Shown here: positions 1-8,301 of the stretch, piece by piece
How the letters are laid out: each line of letters opens with the position of its first letter
Numbering within the stretch: position 1 is the first letter of the stretch
DNA from: Bifidobacterium catenulatum subsp. kashiwanohense JCM 15439 = DSM 21854
Lineage (GTDB): Bacteria; Actinomycetota; Actinomycetes; Actinomycetales; Bifidobacteriaceae
Length of the DNA: 64,000 bases
Assembly (NCBI RefSeq): GCF_001042615.1
Contig: NZ_AP012327.1
Location: forward strand, 496,001-560,000
Direction: 5' to 3'
Notes under the pieces: generated by a model
Told to the model about the DNA's origin: nothing
What the model saw: only the letters and a program-made list of their open reading frames with translations
The model's database searches: none
Made by a program: the position numbers and the translations under genes

Positions 1-1604
1 GTGCCGAAATGCTGCTGCAGCAGGATGCGGCTATCTACGCCAAGATCAATGACGGCGCTACCCTGGATGAGGCCGTTGATCCAGGCAATAAGGAATTCGG
101 CCCGCTGGCGCACCCGGAACAGGTGCAGATGCGCGTGGCCAAGCGTGCTATGATGCTTAAGGACGGCATTCAGCCGTACCCGGTGACCCTCGACGTCACC
201 GCAACCATCGAAGAGGTTCGCGCCAAGTATGACGGCAAGCTTGAAGCCGGAGACGAAACCGAAGACGTGGTCGGCATCGCCGGTCGCGTGCTCTTCCTGC
301 GTAACGCCGGTGGCTTGTGCTTCGTGCAGCTTTCCGCTGGCGACGGCACCAAGATCCAGGGCATGATTTCCAAGAAGGAGATTGGTGCCGACTCCTTGAA
401 GCAGTTCAAGCAGCTGGTTGACTTGGGTGACCACCTGTTCATCAAGGGCCGTGTGATCGCCTCCAAGACCGGCGAACTGTCCGTGTTCGCCACCGAATGG
501 GCCATTGCCGCCAAGGCCCTGCAGCCGCTGCCGGCCCTGCACAAGGATTTGAACGAGGATACCCGCACCCGCAAGCCGTACATCGGCATGATCGCCGACG
601 AGAAGATGCGCAATATGGTGCGCAACCGCTCCAAGGCTGTTGCTTCCCTGCGTAAGACCTTCGCTGATCACGACTTCCTCGAGGTTGAAACCCCGATGCT
701 GCAGACCGTGCATGGTGGTGCCGCCGCACGTCCGTTCACCACGCATATGAACGCCTTCGACCTTGACCTGTACCTGCGCATCGCGCCGGAACTGTTCCTC
801 AAGCGTTGCCTCGTTGGCGGCATCGACCGCGTATTCGAAATCAACCGTGACTTCCGCAACGAAGGCGTCGACGCCACCCATGCTCCGGAATTCACCATGG
901 TCGAGGCTTATCAGGCTTACGGCAACTACGACACTATCGGTGCGCTCGTCAAGCAGCTCGTGCAAGACACTGCCATGGACGTGTTCGGCACCCACAAGGT
1001 GACCCTGATGGACGGTTCCGAATATGATTTCGGCGGCGAATGGAAGACCATCAGCATGTATGATTCCCTCTCCGAAGCACTTGGCGAGGAAATCGTTCCG
1101 AATGGCGGTCCGGACAATCCGGGCACTTCCGTGGAACATCTCGGTGCCATTGCCGACAAGCTCGGTGTGGAACGCGACGACGTGGAGAACCACGGCAAGC
1201 TCGTCGAACACCTGTGGGAGCACTTCTACGAAGACAAGCTGTTTGAGCCGACCTTCGTGCGTGACTTCCCGGTCGAAACTTCTCCGCTGGTCAAGGGCCA
1301 CCGTTCCAAGCCAGGCGTGGTCGAAAAGTGGGATCTGTATGTGCGCGGCTTCGAGCTGGCTACCGGTTACTCCGAATTGAATGATCCGGTTGTGCAGCGT
1401 GAACGCTTCGTGGCCCAGGCCAAGGACGCGCTCGCGGGCGACGAAGAAGCCTGCGATATTGATGAGGACTTCCTCGAGGCTCTCGGCGTGGGTATGCCTC
1501 CGGCAGGCGGCATGGGCATGGGCATCGACCGACTGCTGATTGCCTTGACCGGCGCCACCATCCGCGAAACCATCACCTTCCCACTAGTGAAGCCGCTGAA
1601 TTAA
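1..1604 (+). CDS. lysS: Lysyl-tRNA synthetase, class II (5' end cut by window edge)
   Basis: Charges tRNA-Lys with lysine in the cytoplasm. The reading frame is open from base 3 and the first ATG in view (base 9) is preceded by in-frame codons, so the true start probably lies left of the window. The OB-fold anticodon-binding domain comes first (roughly residues 80-170 of the visible part). The class II catalytic core follows, with motif 2 (FRNEGVDATHAPEFTMVEAY) and the C-terminal motif 3 (GMGMGIDRLL). About 531 residues are visible, close to full length for bacterial LysS. The stop codon lies inside the first arm of a hairpin repeat that starts at 1598. Family assignment is secure; only the start is unknown. 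Confidence 0.97.
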   Translation, partial: AEMLLQQDAAIYAKINDGATLDEAVDPGNKEFGPLAHPEQVQMRVAKRAMMLKDGIQPYPVTLDVTATIEEVRAKYDGKLEAGDETEDVVGIAGRVLFLRNAGGLCFVQLSAGDGTKIQGMISKKEIGADSLKQFKQLVDLGDHLFIKGRVIASKTGELSVFATEWAIAAKALQPLPALHKDLNEDTRTRKPYIGMIADEKMRNMVRNRSKAVASLRKTFADHDFLEVETPMLQTVHGGAAARPFTTHMNAFDLDLYLRIAPELFLKRCLVGGIDRVFEINRDFRNEGVDATHAPEFTMVEAYQAYGNYDTIGALVKQLVQDTAMDVFGTHKVTLMDGSEYDFGGEWKTISMYDSLSEALGEEIVPNGGPDNPGTSVEHLGAIADKLGVERDDVENHGKLVEHLWEHFYEDKLFEPTFVRDFPVETSPLVKGHRSKPGVVEKWDLYVRGFELATGYSELNDPVVQRERFVAQAKDALAGDEEACDIDEDFLEALGVGMPPAGGMGMGIDRLLIALTGATIRETITFPLVKPLN

Positions 1605-1797
1605 GGCAAAGCCTTAATTCAATATCGGCTTCACGCGAGGCTGAAAAGAGAACAGTCCGGTGGACTGTTCTCCAGCCGGAGCCATCCTTACAAAAAATAC
1701 CGCTGAATTAAGGCAAAGCCTTAATTCATATCGGCTTCACGCGAGGCGGAAAAGCTGACGGTCCAGTGGGCCGTCAGCCCGCCGGAGCCATCCTTAT
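1593..1797 (+). repeat. Tandem 107-base structured element, two copies with compensatory stem changes
   Basis: Copy A starts at 1593 and copy B at 1700, period 107. Each begins with a perfect 10-bp hairpin with an AAA loop (1598-1620 and 1705-1727, identical in both). A near-identical linker follows, then a second hairpin with a 5-bp outer stem, a 4-base AAAA bulge on the left, an 11-bp inner stem and a 3-base loop (A 1639-1677, B 1745-1783). The second hairpin differs in sequence between copies but keeps its pairing: outer GGCTG/CAGCC in A becomes GGCGG/CCGCC in B, and four inner-stem pairs change on both sides. The element begins at the lysS stop and runs to the menA-like start. It could act as a terminator/processing structure or be a small mobile repeat. 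Confidence 0.85.
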
Positions 1798-1810
1798 AAA
1801 ATTGCCGCAT

Positions 1811-2716
1811 ATGGGAATAATGATTTGGATTCGTGGGGCGCGGCTGAAAACGTTGCCGTTGGCGATTGCGCCGGTGTTGATTGGTGCGTCGTTGGCTTGG
1901 CACGATGCGGGCCAGCGTCGTGTTGTGGTGGCATCGTTGTGCGGTTTCGTGGCATTGCTGTTGCAAATAGCGGCTAATTTCGCCAACGATTATTCCGATG
2001 GCATTCGCGGTACGGATGCGGGGCGTGCGATTGCCGGCGAACAGTTATCGCACGGCCCCGCTCGTCTCGTGGCTTCCGGTGTGAATCCCAAGAAAGTGCT
2101 GGCTGCAGCGGGAATCTGCGCGCTGGCTGCGTGTCTATGCGGATTGGCAGTCGTTGTGTTAACCGGTTACTGGTGGTTTATTGCGGTGGGATTAGCCTGT
2201 TTGCTTGCCGGCTGGTTCTATGTCGGCGGCAAACACCCATACGGCTACCACTATTTGGGTGAGGTTTTCGTATTCATTTTCTTCGGATTGGTGGCCACCT
2301 GCGGCACCATGTTCGCCTTGTCTGGCGCGATCACGCCTGATGGACTGCTTGGTGGTTCAGCTGCGGGATTGGTCGCGGTTGCCGTGCTGTGCGTCAACAA
2401 TCTGCGCGACATCGAATCTGACAGCAATCACGGCAAACATACGTGGATGACTGCAATGGGACGGCAAAACGGCACTGTCTTCACTATTGCAATCCTGATT
2501 ATTTCAGCATTGATTGCGTTGCACCATCTGTTGCAATCGTCGATATATGCAGCAAACAGCATTCCACTGATCGCAATTATTACAATACTGTGTGCGGCGC
2601 AAATTGCCGCATCATATGCAATCGCAAGAAAAACCTACCGTAGAGCATTGCCGCTATGTTCGCTCGATTCGTTGACTGTCGCAGCGATTTTCGTGCTATC
2701 GACGATGCTTGCATAA
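1811..2716 (+). CDS. menA: UbiA-family prenyltransferase, MenA-like
   Basis: Integral membrane prenyltransferase resembling 1,4-dihydroxy-2-naphthoate polyprenyltransferase, which attaches an isoprenoid tail in menaquinone synthesis. The sequence shows about eight hydrophobic segments and both Asp-rich motifs of the family: the NDYSD motif around residue 53 and the NNLRDIESD motif around residue 198. About 301 residues from ATG 1811. ATG 1820 is an equally possible start, and neither has a clear Shine-Dalgarno sequence. The longer GTG-initiated frame reaches back into the upstream hairpin repeat and is unlikely. No other quinone genes are nearby. Family is sure; the menaquinone role is inferred from similarity only. 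Confidence 0.85.
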   Translation: MGIMIWIRGARLKTLPLAIAPVLIGASLAWHDAGQRRVVVASLCGFVALLLQIAANFANDYSDGIRGTDAGRAIAGEQLSHGPARLVASGVNPKKVLAAAGICALAACLCGLAVVVLTGYWWFIAVGLACLLAGWFYVGGKHPYGYHYLGEVFVFIFFGLVATCGTMFALSGAITPDGLLGGSAAGLVAVAVLCVNNLRDIESDSNHGKHTWMTAMGRQNGTVFTIAILIISALIALHHLLQSSIYAANSIPLIAIITILCAAQIAASYAIARKTYRRALPLCSLDSLTVAAIFVLSTMLA

Positions 2717-2825
2717 CGTTTGACTGACGGTAGATTGCGGCGGAATGAAAATTGTTGCATAAACGTAACTCGAATAATCGAGAAAACACTCGTTTTTGGG
2801 TGTGCGAGGCGGTAGACTGGCAAAC

Positions 2826-3566
2826 ATGACTTACAAACTAGTACTGCTCCGTCATGGACAGAGCGCATGGAATAAAACCAATCAGTTCACCGGCTGGGTC
2901 GACGTCCCGCTGACCGAGCAGGGTGTCGAGGAAGCCAAGAATGGCGGTCGCCTGCTCAAGGAGAAGAATGTTCTTCCGGATATTGTCTTCACCTCGATGC
3001 TGCGTCGTGCCATCAATACCGCCAACGTGGCGCTGGACGAGGCTGATCGCCTGTGGATTCCGGTCCAGCGCAGCTGGCGCCTGAACGAGCGTCACTACGG
3101 CGCTCTGCAGGGCAAGAACAAGACCGAGATCCGTCAGGAGTACGGTGACGAGAAGTTCATGCTGTGGCGCCGTTCCTACGCCACTCCGCCGCCGGAGATT
3201 GATCCGAACGACGAGTATGCGCAGAACAACGATCCGCGCTACACCGGCGATCCGGTTCCGGAAGCCGAATGCCTTGCCGACGTGGTCAAGCGCGTTGAGC
3301 CATACTTCAAGTCCGACATCGAGCCGGAACTGAAGGCTGGCAAGACCGTTCTGATCGCCGCTCACGGCAACTCCCTGCGCGCCATCGTGAAGATGCTTGA
3401 CAACCTCTCCGAAGAGGAGATCGCCAAGGTCAACATCCCGACCGCCATGCCGCTGCTGTACGAGCTGGACGAGAACTTCAAGCCGATCAAGCCGCGTGGC
3501 GAGTACCTGGATCCGGAGGCCGCTGCTGCTGGTGCCGCTGCCGTCGCCGCCCAGGGCCAGAAGTGA
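2826..3566 (+). CDS. gpmA: 2,3-bisphosphoglycerate-dependent phosphoglycerate mutase
   Basis: Glycolytic enzyme interconverting 3- and 2-phosphoglycerate. The catalytic histidine motif [10 protein letters not shown] is at residues 7-16 and the second histidine in AAHGNSLRA near residue 180. Length 246 residues is typical of the dPGM family. ATG 2826 fits the family N-terminus ([11 protein letters not shown]). The C-terminus carries a short Ala-rich tail. A strong terminator follows 55 bases downstream. In actinobacteria gpm often sits beside senX3/phoU, and here the phoU-senX3 pair lies 2.3 kb away with the oleate hydratase between. Confidence 0.97.
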   Translation: MTYKLVLLRHGQSAWNKTNQFTGWVDVPLTEQGVEEAKNGGRLLKEKNVLPDIVFTSMLRRAINTANVALDEADRLWIPVQRSWRLNERHYGALQGKNKTEIRQEYGDEKFMLWRRSYATPPPEIDPNDEYAQNNDPRYTGDPVPEAECLADVVKRVEPYFKSDIEPELKAGKTVLIAAHGNSLRAIVKMLDNLSEEEIAKVNIPTAMPLLYELDENFKPIKPRGEYLDPEAAAAGAAAVAAQGQK

Positions 3567-3620
3567 GTTTGTTGCGATTGATACGCAGATAATCGCATTC
3601 AATCGCGCGGAACGTATATG

Positions 3621-3662
3621 AAAAGGTGGAAATCCACAGTACGTGGGTTTCCACCTTTTTGC
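3621..3662 (+). terminator. Rho-independent terminator of gpmA
   Basis: Arms 3621-3637 and 3643-3659 pair almost perfectly (AAAAGGTGGAAATCCAC against GTGGGTTTCCACCTTTT, one G-T pair) around a 5-base loop and end in a T run. Confidence 0.9.
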
Positions 3663-3753
3663 GTCTGGTGCCCTTGTTGGGTTATTGCGTCCGTCTGCCG
3701 GATGAAATACGGAACATGGGATGTGCGGTAGACGGATGTCAATTGCAATCGGC

Positions 3754-5634
3754 TCAGATCACGCCGTATTCCTTAAGTAACATCGGAATATCGGTGGAAT
3801 CGAGTTTCTTCAGAACCTGTTTCAACACGGTCTTTTCAATGGGGTTGAGCTTCATGTCGGTAATTGGCTTGCCGTCACGCAGCATCACTGTGGCGTTGAG
3901 CAGGTTGCGTACGTCGTAGACCGAGCCCCACACTTCCGGCACGCCACGGTCCACATCGCACAAGGTATACACAGCCTCCATGCCGGTGCGCATCGAATAC
4001 TCAGTGGTGAAGATCGTGTCGCGCGGGGTTTCGGCGAACTGACCGAGAAAAGCGAAGTTCACCGCGCCGTCCGGTACCACATCAGGGCGGTCTCCGGCGG
4101 AACGAGGCATGAAGAACGCGTCGATGTACGGCATCATCACCGGAACCGTGTTCGCGTGGTTTTTGGCCAGATCCGCGATCTTTTCGACCGGTACGCCCAT
4201 ATGGTAGAGCCATTCCTCGCAGATCTCCTCGCCGGTGCATTCCTGCATCGGCTTCTTCACATAGTTGCCGGGCTTGTCGGGGAACAGGCCGTACACCCAC
4301 ACGCACAGCTGGTCTTTCGGCTGGTCTCGGAACTGTTGCTGGCGGTTCAAAGTCCAGCTCAGCAGCCAGTTGGAATCCTCCACGGTGACGATGCCGCCTG
4401 TTACCACGCGGCCGGAGAACGGGTCGCGCTTGCAGATTTTCTGAATATACGGCGGAATTTCCATGTCAAGTGTGGTCACGGTGGCACTCATCCACTTCGA
4501 ATGCTCCGGATCGCCGCAGAATACGTCCGGGTGGCCGAAACTCGGGTCTTGCTTGGCGATGCGACGCCACATGTCCCAACCGCCGCCGGGCTTGATTTCC
4601 GGAGTCCACGCGGCCGGCTCAGTCTGCGATCCCATCGACGAGTTCTCCACGCAGCCGCCGTTGGTAATGAACACTAGATCGTTTTCACCCAAGTCGATGC
4701 TTCGCGCGGTGCCATCCGCTTCGGTCAAATCGATGCGCGTGGCCATTTTCTTGGTTGGTGAGCTATACGGATTGCGTACGAACACGCCGGATTCAGCCTG
4801 CTTCTTTAAAATCGTGTCTTGACCGGTGCCTGTATGCTGCCGAACTGGACCCATGCCACCGCCGATCTTGAAATCGACGTTCTCCACCTTCACGTTGTAG
4901 TGGAACTGCACGCCGAATCCTTCCAAATACTTGATCATCGGCAGAATCATCGACTCATACTGGTTGTAACGGGTAAAACGCAACGCACTGAAGTCCGGCA
5001 ATCCGCCAATATGATGAATATATCGACGGATATACAGCTTCATCTCCAACGCACTATGCCAATTTTCAAAAGCGAACATAGTGCGCCAGTACATCCAAAA
5101 ATTCGAATTGAACACCTCATCATCGAAATAATCAGAAATTTTCTTGCCGTACAGTTCCTCATTCGGAGTGAAGAACAATTTCATGATCTCCATCGAGGCT
5201 TTGTCCGACAGATTGAATTTGCCGTTCGTGCCTGCGTCAACACCGCGCGCTTTTGTGGAGCGGCAGAGTGAGAAGTTGGGATCTTCCTTGTTCAGCCAGT
5301 AATACTCGTCAAGTACGGAAACGCCTTCCGCTTCGATGGATGGAATGGAGCGAAACATATCCCACATCACTTCGAAATGGTTGTCCATTTCACGGCCGCC
5401 GCGCATCACATAGCCGACACCGGGAATATTCGCGCCGTCGCAGGCGCCTCCCGGAACCGCGTCCTTTTCGAATACGTGAATGTGGCTGCCCGGCATTTGC
5501 GCGTCTCGCACCAGGTAGCAGGCTGCGGTGAGTGCGGCCAAGCCAGTGCCGATAATGTACGCGTTCTTGTCGTCCACGCCTTCGGGCTTCTTCGGTCGGG
5601 CGAATGCTTCGTAATTGCCGTTGGAATAATACAT
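3754..5634 (-). CDS. ohyA: Oleate hydratase (myosin-cross-reactive antigen family)
   Basis: FAD-dependent enzyme that adds water to the double bond of unsaturated fatty acids such as oleic and linoleic acid to give 10-hydroxy fatty acids, thought to detoxify free fatty acids in gut bacteria. The dinucleotide-binding motif IIGTGLAALTAACYL lies near residues 28-42, followed by HVFEKDAVPGGACDGA. Length 626 residues is normal for the family. Start chosen at MYYSNGNYEAF because it follows a strong Shine-Dalgarno (AAAGGAGG, 7 bases away). An in-frame start 27 bases upstream is less likely. A 29-base imperfect palindrome sits just upstream. Monocistronic. Confidence 0.95.
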   Translation of the reverse strand: MYYSNGNYEAFARPKKPEGVDDKNAYIIGTGLAALTAACYLVRDAQMPGSHIHVFEKDAVPGGACDGANIPGVGYVMRGGREMDNHFEVMWDMFRSIPSIEAEGVSVLDEYYWLNKEDPNFSLCRSTKARGVDAGTNGKFNLSDKASMEIMKLFFTPNEELYGKKISDYFDDEVFNSNFWMYWRTMFAFENWHSALEMKLYIRRYIHHIGGLPDFSALRFTRYNQYESMILPMIKYLEGFGVQFHYNVKVENVDFKIGGGMGPVRQHTGTGQDTILKKQAESGVFVRNPYSSPTKKMATRIDLTEADGTARSIDLGENDLVFITNGGCVENSSMGSQTEPAAWTPEIKPGGGWDMWRRIAKQDPSFGHPDVFCGDPEHSKWMSATVTTLDMEIPPYIQKICKRDPFSGRVVTGGIVTVEDSNWLLSWTLNRQQQFRDQPKDQLCVWVYGLFPDKPGNYVKKPMQECTGEEICEEWLYHMGVPVEKIADLAKNHANTVPVMMPYIDAFFMPRSAGDRPDVVPDGAVNFAFLGQFAETPRDTIFTTEYSMRTGMEAVYTLCDVDRGVPEVWGSVYDVRNLLNATVMLRDGKPITDMKLNPIEKTVLKQVLKKLDSTDIPMLLKEYGVI

Positions 5635-5649
5635 GACTGCCTCCTTTGG

Positions 5650-5678
5650 ATGTCTCTGCACATATTGTGCCGCGACAT
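5650..5678. promoter_or_regulatory. 29-base dyad upstream of oleate hydratase, candidate operator
   Basis: ATGTC at 5650-5654 pairs with GACAT at 5674-5678, and the core GCACA-TAT-TGTGC at 5658-5670 is a perfect inverted repeat; 11 of 14 positions are symmetric. It lies immediately upstream of the ribosome-binding site, where a repressor would block transcription. Its symmetry suits a dimeric regulator such as a TetR-type fatty-acid sensor. The factor is unknown. Confidence 0.5.
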
Positions 5679-5801
5679 TACGTAAAAGTATATGGGCAAA
5701 AAATAGACATGTTGTTTAATTTTTCTTACGGCTTGACGGAAGTGAAATAATGCGGGAGATAGTGCTTGACGATTCGTGCCGAACGATTGCAAAAACAAAA
5801 C

Positions 5802-5840
5802 AAGAAGGCGGCTTCCGCGGGGAACGGAAGCCGCCTTCTT
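5802..5840 (-). terminator. Terminator of phoU
   Basis: Perfect 16-bp stem: arms 5802-5817 and 5825-5840 (AAGAAGGCGGCTTCCG and its complement) with a 7-base loop. On the minus strand it is followed by a T-rich run (GTTTTGTTTTTG). Confidence 0.9.
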
Positions 5841-5874
5841 AAAAGGAAGATGGAAAAGAAGATCGCAAGAAAAA

Positions 5875-6555
5875 TCAGGCGATGTCGGTGCCTTCGTCGC
5901 GGGTCGGCTCCTTGGACGGGTCGAAACCAGAGACGATGTACACCACGCGGCGAGCCGCGGACACGGCGTGATCGCCAAGACGCTCCATGAAGCGGCCGAT
6001 CAGTACCACGTCGATGAGCTGCTGGTTGGTGCCGGACCAATCCTCGGACTGAGCCAGTTCGAAGGTCTTCTTGTGCAGTTCGTCGAGCTTGTCGTCGTTG
6101 ATGATGATCTGTTCGGCGGTCTTGGTGTCACGGTCAGACAGCATGGCCACGGTCTGGTCGGCGACGTCGTCCAAGAACGCCTGCATTTCGGCGAACAGCG
6201 GCTGGGCTTCGACCGGCAGCGGAGAAGCCGGGTAGGTGCGGCGGGCGGCTTCGGCGATGTGGCGAGCCAGATCGCCCATACGTTCAAAAGTGGTGGCCAA
6301 ACGCATGGTGGAAACAACCACGCGCAGATCGGTGGCAACCGGGTTCTGCTTGGCCAGCAGCTTCACGCACTGGTCGACAACGCTGGCTTCGAGGGCATCG
6401 ATTTCGATGTCGCCATCGATAACGGCCTGGGCGGCTTCAAGATTCTGGTTCAGCAGCGCGTCGCCGGCACCGTTGATCGCCCTGCGAACGCCTTTGACCA
6501 TGTGGTCGAGATCATCGGCAACAGCCTTGAGCTCTTCGTTGAAAATAACGCGCAT
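5875..6555 (-). CDS. phoU: Phosphate signalling/transport accessory protein PhoU
   Basis: Cytoplasmic helical-bundle protein that links the Pst phosphate transporter to the PhoR/SenX3-type sensor and dampens the phosphate-starvation response. The 226-residue sequence shows the two-fold repeat of three-helix bundles with the metal-binding patterns TFERMGDLARHIAEAA (near residue 95) and RFMERLGDHAVSAARRV (near residue 195). It is divergent from the SenX3-like sensor, and the shared 190-base spacer holds a PHO-box-like repeat array. The pst genes are not in this window. Confidence 0.96.
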   Translation of the reverse strand: MRVIFNEELKAVADDLDHMVKGVRRAINGAGDALLNQNLEAAQAVIDGDIEIDALEASVVDQCVKLLAKQNPVATDLRVVVSTMRLATTFERMGDLARHIAEAARRTYPASPLPVEAQPLFAEMQAFLDDVADQTVAMLSDRDTKTAEQIIINDDKLDELHKKTFELAQSEDWSGTNQQLIDVVLIGRFMERLGDHAVSAARRVVYIVSGFDPSKEPTRDEGTDIA

Positions 6556-6661
6556 GTGACTTGCCTTTCAATGCTTCACAATTTCAGGTCTGGTAATACC
6601 TTTCATAAGTTTATTAGAAAAACGCCATATTCATAACCAGCGTTCGTGTTGTTCTGTGAAA

Positions 6662-6691
6662 GTTCACCGGCGCGTTCACCTTACGTTCATG
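6662..6691. promoter_or_regulatory. PHO-box-like direct repeats in the phoU/senX3 spacer
   Basis: GTTCACC at 6662-6668, GTTCACC at 6674-6680 and GTTCATG at 6685-6691, spaced 12 and 11 bases. Actinobacterial PhoP boxes are direct repeats of about 11 bases with GTTCAC cores. The match in sequence, spacing and location suggests a binding site for the PhoP/RegX3-type response regulator, which is encoded elsewhere. Confidence 0.55.
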
Positions 6692-6746
6692 AACGGGCTG
6701 TGGTGTCGTGGAACATAGAGCCGTAGGAGTATGCGAGAATGAAATC

Positions 6747-7928
6747 ATGGTTGAATCTTTGGGCTCGTGGTGGCGTTCATTGACGCACCACAATGATGAT
6801 GATGAGCATGATGCCGATGATGACACATTGGACGATGCCACCAATGCGTTGCTTTCCATGCTTCCGTTGGCTTCCATTGTGGTCGATGAGCATGATGAGG
6901 TGATTCGTGCGCATCCTTCCGCATATTCGCTTGGTGTGGTGCGAGACGACGTCATCATCGAAGACAGTGTGCTTCAGGCGGTACGCGAAGTGCGCTCCTT
7001 CGGTGGTAAAAAGCAGTTCGATCTGACCACCACCACCGCGTATGTTGCGCAACATGCGCCGAAAGCAGGCAAGCTTTCCACTCGCCAAGCCGCGAAACAG
7101 GCGCTGATTGGGCAACCGCCAGCCGGTAAGCCCACGGCAACCGTGTCAAGGCCAAACTGGTTGAAAGTCATCGTCGGTAAACTCAGTGACAATCTGGTGG
7201 TGGTGCTGATCAGCGACGTCAGCGAAAGCGTACGATTCTCGCAGGTACGTGACTCCTTCATCACCAATGTGTCCGAACAGCTGCTCAAGCCCACACAATC
7301 GCTGGAACAATTGGCGGATATCGTGGAACAAGGTGGAACAAGCCAGCAGGATGTTGAGCGCAACGCCATGCAGCTGCGTCAGTCCTGCTCCCGTTTGGAG
7401 CATATGATCTCCGACCTGCTGCTGCTTATCAAGGCGCAGAAGCCGGTCCTGCCGACCGCAGACAATCGTATCAATGTGATGGATTCAGTGCGGGCTGTGG
7501 TCAACTCCCATCGTGAGGTGGCGGCGCAACGCAATATCACCATCGATATGAAGGGCGACGAAAGCCTGGAAATCAATGGCGAGGCCGAACAGATTCAGGC
7601 GGCGCTGACCAAACTGGTTGAAAACGCCATCACCTATTCAAAGGACGGTTCGACGATCAATGTTGTGGCCAAAGCCAATGAGGAGGGCACGGAGGCGGTA
7701 ATCAGCGTGCTTGATCGTGGCGCTGGCATTGCCATTGGCGAACAAAGCCGTATTTTCGAGCGATTCTATCGTGGCGATAATCAGAATGATCATTCCGGCG
7801 ATGGTATTGGTTTGGGACTTGCGATTGTCAAGCATGTTGCGTTGACACATCATGGTTCCGCTTCAGTGTGGAGCAGTCCGGGGCAGGGAAGCACGTTCGC
7901 GCTGGTATTGCCATTGGCTGGGGAGTAA
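6747..7928 (+). CDS. SenX3/PhoR-like sensor kinase homologue lacking the phospho-acceptor histidine
   Basis: A 393-residue SenX3-type sensor. A short His/Asp-rich N-terminus (residues 14-30) is followed by a PAS-like region (residues 35-150), a dimerisation helix pair, and an HATPase_c domain with intact N-box (KLVENAITYSKDG), D-box (DRGAGIAIGEQS), F-box (IFERFYRG) and G-box (GDGIGLGLAIV). The H-box reads FITNVSEQLLKPTQSL where SenX3 proteins have a pattern like FVANVSHELKTP, so the conserved His is Glu177. No clear membrane helix is visible. No response regulator is adjacent. It lies divergent from phoU across a PHO-box-like array. It probably has a phosphate-related role, perhaps as a pseudokinase or ATP-gated partner. 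Start ATG 6747 has only a weak GAGA ribosome-binding site. Confidence 0.85.
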   Translation: MVESLGSWWRSLTHHNDDDEHDADDDTLDDATNALLSMLPLASIVVDEHDEVIRAHPSAYSLGVVRDDVIIEDSVLQAVREVRSFGGKKQFDLTTTTAYVAQHAPKAGKLSTRQAAKQALIGQPPAGKPTATVSRPNWLKVIVGKLSDNLVVVLISDVSESVRFSQVRDSFITNVSEQLLKPTQSLEQLADIVEQGGTSQQDVERNAMQLRQSCSRLEHMISDLLLLIKAQKPVLPTADNRINVMDSVRAVVNSHREVAAQRNITIDMKGDESLEINGEAEQIQAALTKLVENAITYSKDGSTINVVAKANEEGTEAVISVLDRGAGIAIGEQSRIFERFYRGDNQNDHSGDGIGLGLAIVKHVALTHHGSASVWSSPGQGSTFALVLPLAGE

Positions 7929-7940
7929 TACAGGGAGACA

Positions 7941-7991
7941 GCATGATGCCCGTCTTGCTTTCAATAAGGCAAGGCGGGCATCATGCTTTTA
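7941..7991 (+). terminator. Terminator after the SenX3-like gene
   Basis: Stem 7941-7958 with 7969-7986 (GCATGATGCCCGTCTTGC against GCAAGGCGGGCATCATGC, one G-T pair), 10-base loop, then a T run. Confidence 0.9.
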
Positions 7992-8025
7992 TTTATGAAA
8001 AAAATTTCGGGGGGTGTACTGCCGG

Positions 8026-8280
8026 TTATTCGCCGAGACGTCGATAGTCCCAACGGTCGAAATGCTCCCAAACCAGCATAAGTACGCCAATGACCGTGCC
8101 GGCCTCGCATACGGTCTGCGCACGCTCGGCGTTGATGCCGAATGCCAGCAATACGATGCAGACGATCAGCGCGATGGCCCAAAGCGTGGTGCCGAACGTG
8201 AACACCTTGCGTAAATCCACGCGCACTGGTTTGGGGGAGGGCTTCCTCGCGCTGGGGTCAATGATCGGAGCAATCTTCAT
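8026..8280 (-). CDS. DUF2530 small membrane protein
   Basis: 84 residues. A short hydrophilic N-terminus (PSARKPSPKPVRVDLRKV) is followed by two predicted membrane helices (about residues 31-49 and 58-72) and a charged C-terminus (WEHFDRWDYRRLGE). This matches the actinobacterial DUF2530 family, whose function is unknown. It is transcribed in the same direction as serC and lies 21 bases downstream of it, so the two are probably cotranscribed. Confidence 0.8.
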   Translation of the reverse strand: MKIAPIIDPSARKPSPKPVRVDLRKVFTFGTTLWAIALIVCIVLLAFGINAERAQTVCEAGTVIGVLMLVWEHFDRWDYRRLGE

Positions 8281-8301
8281 ATCGTCATACCTTACCTTGC
8301 G

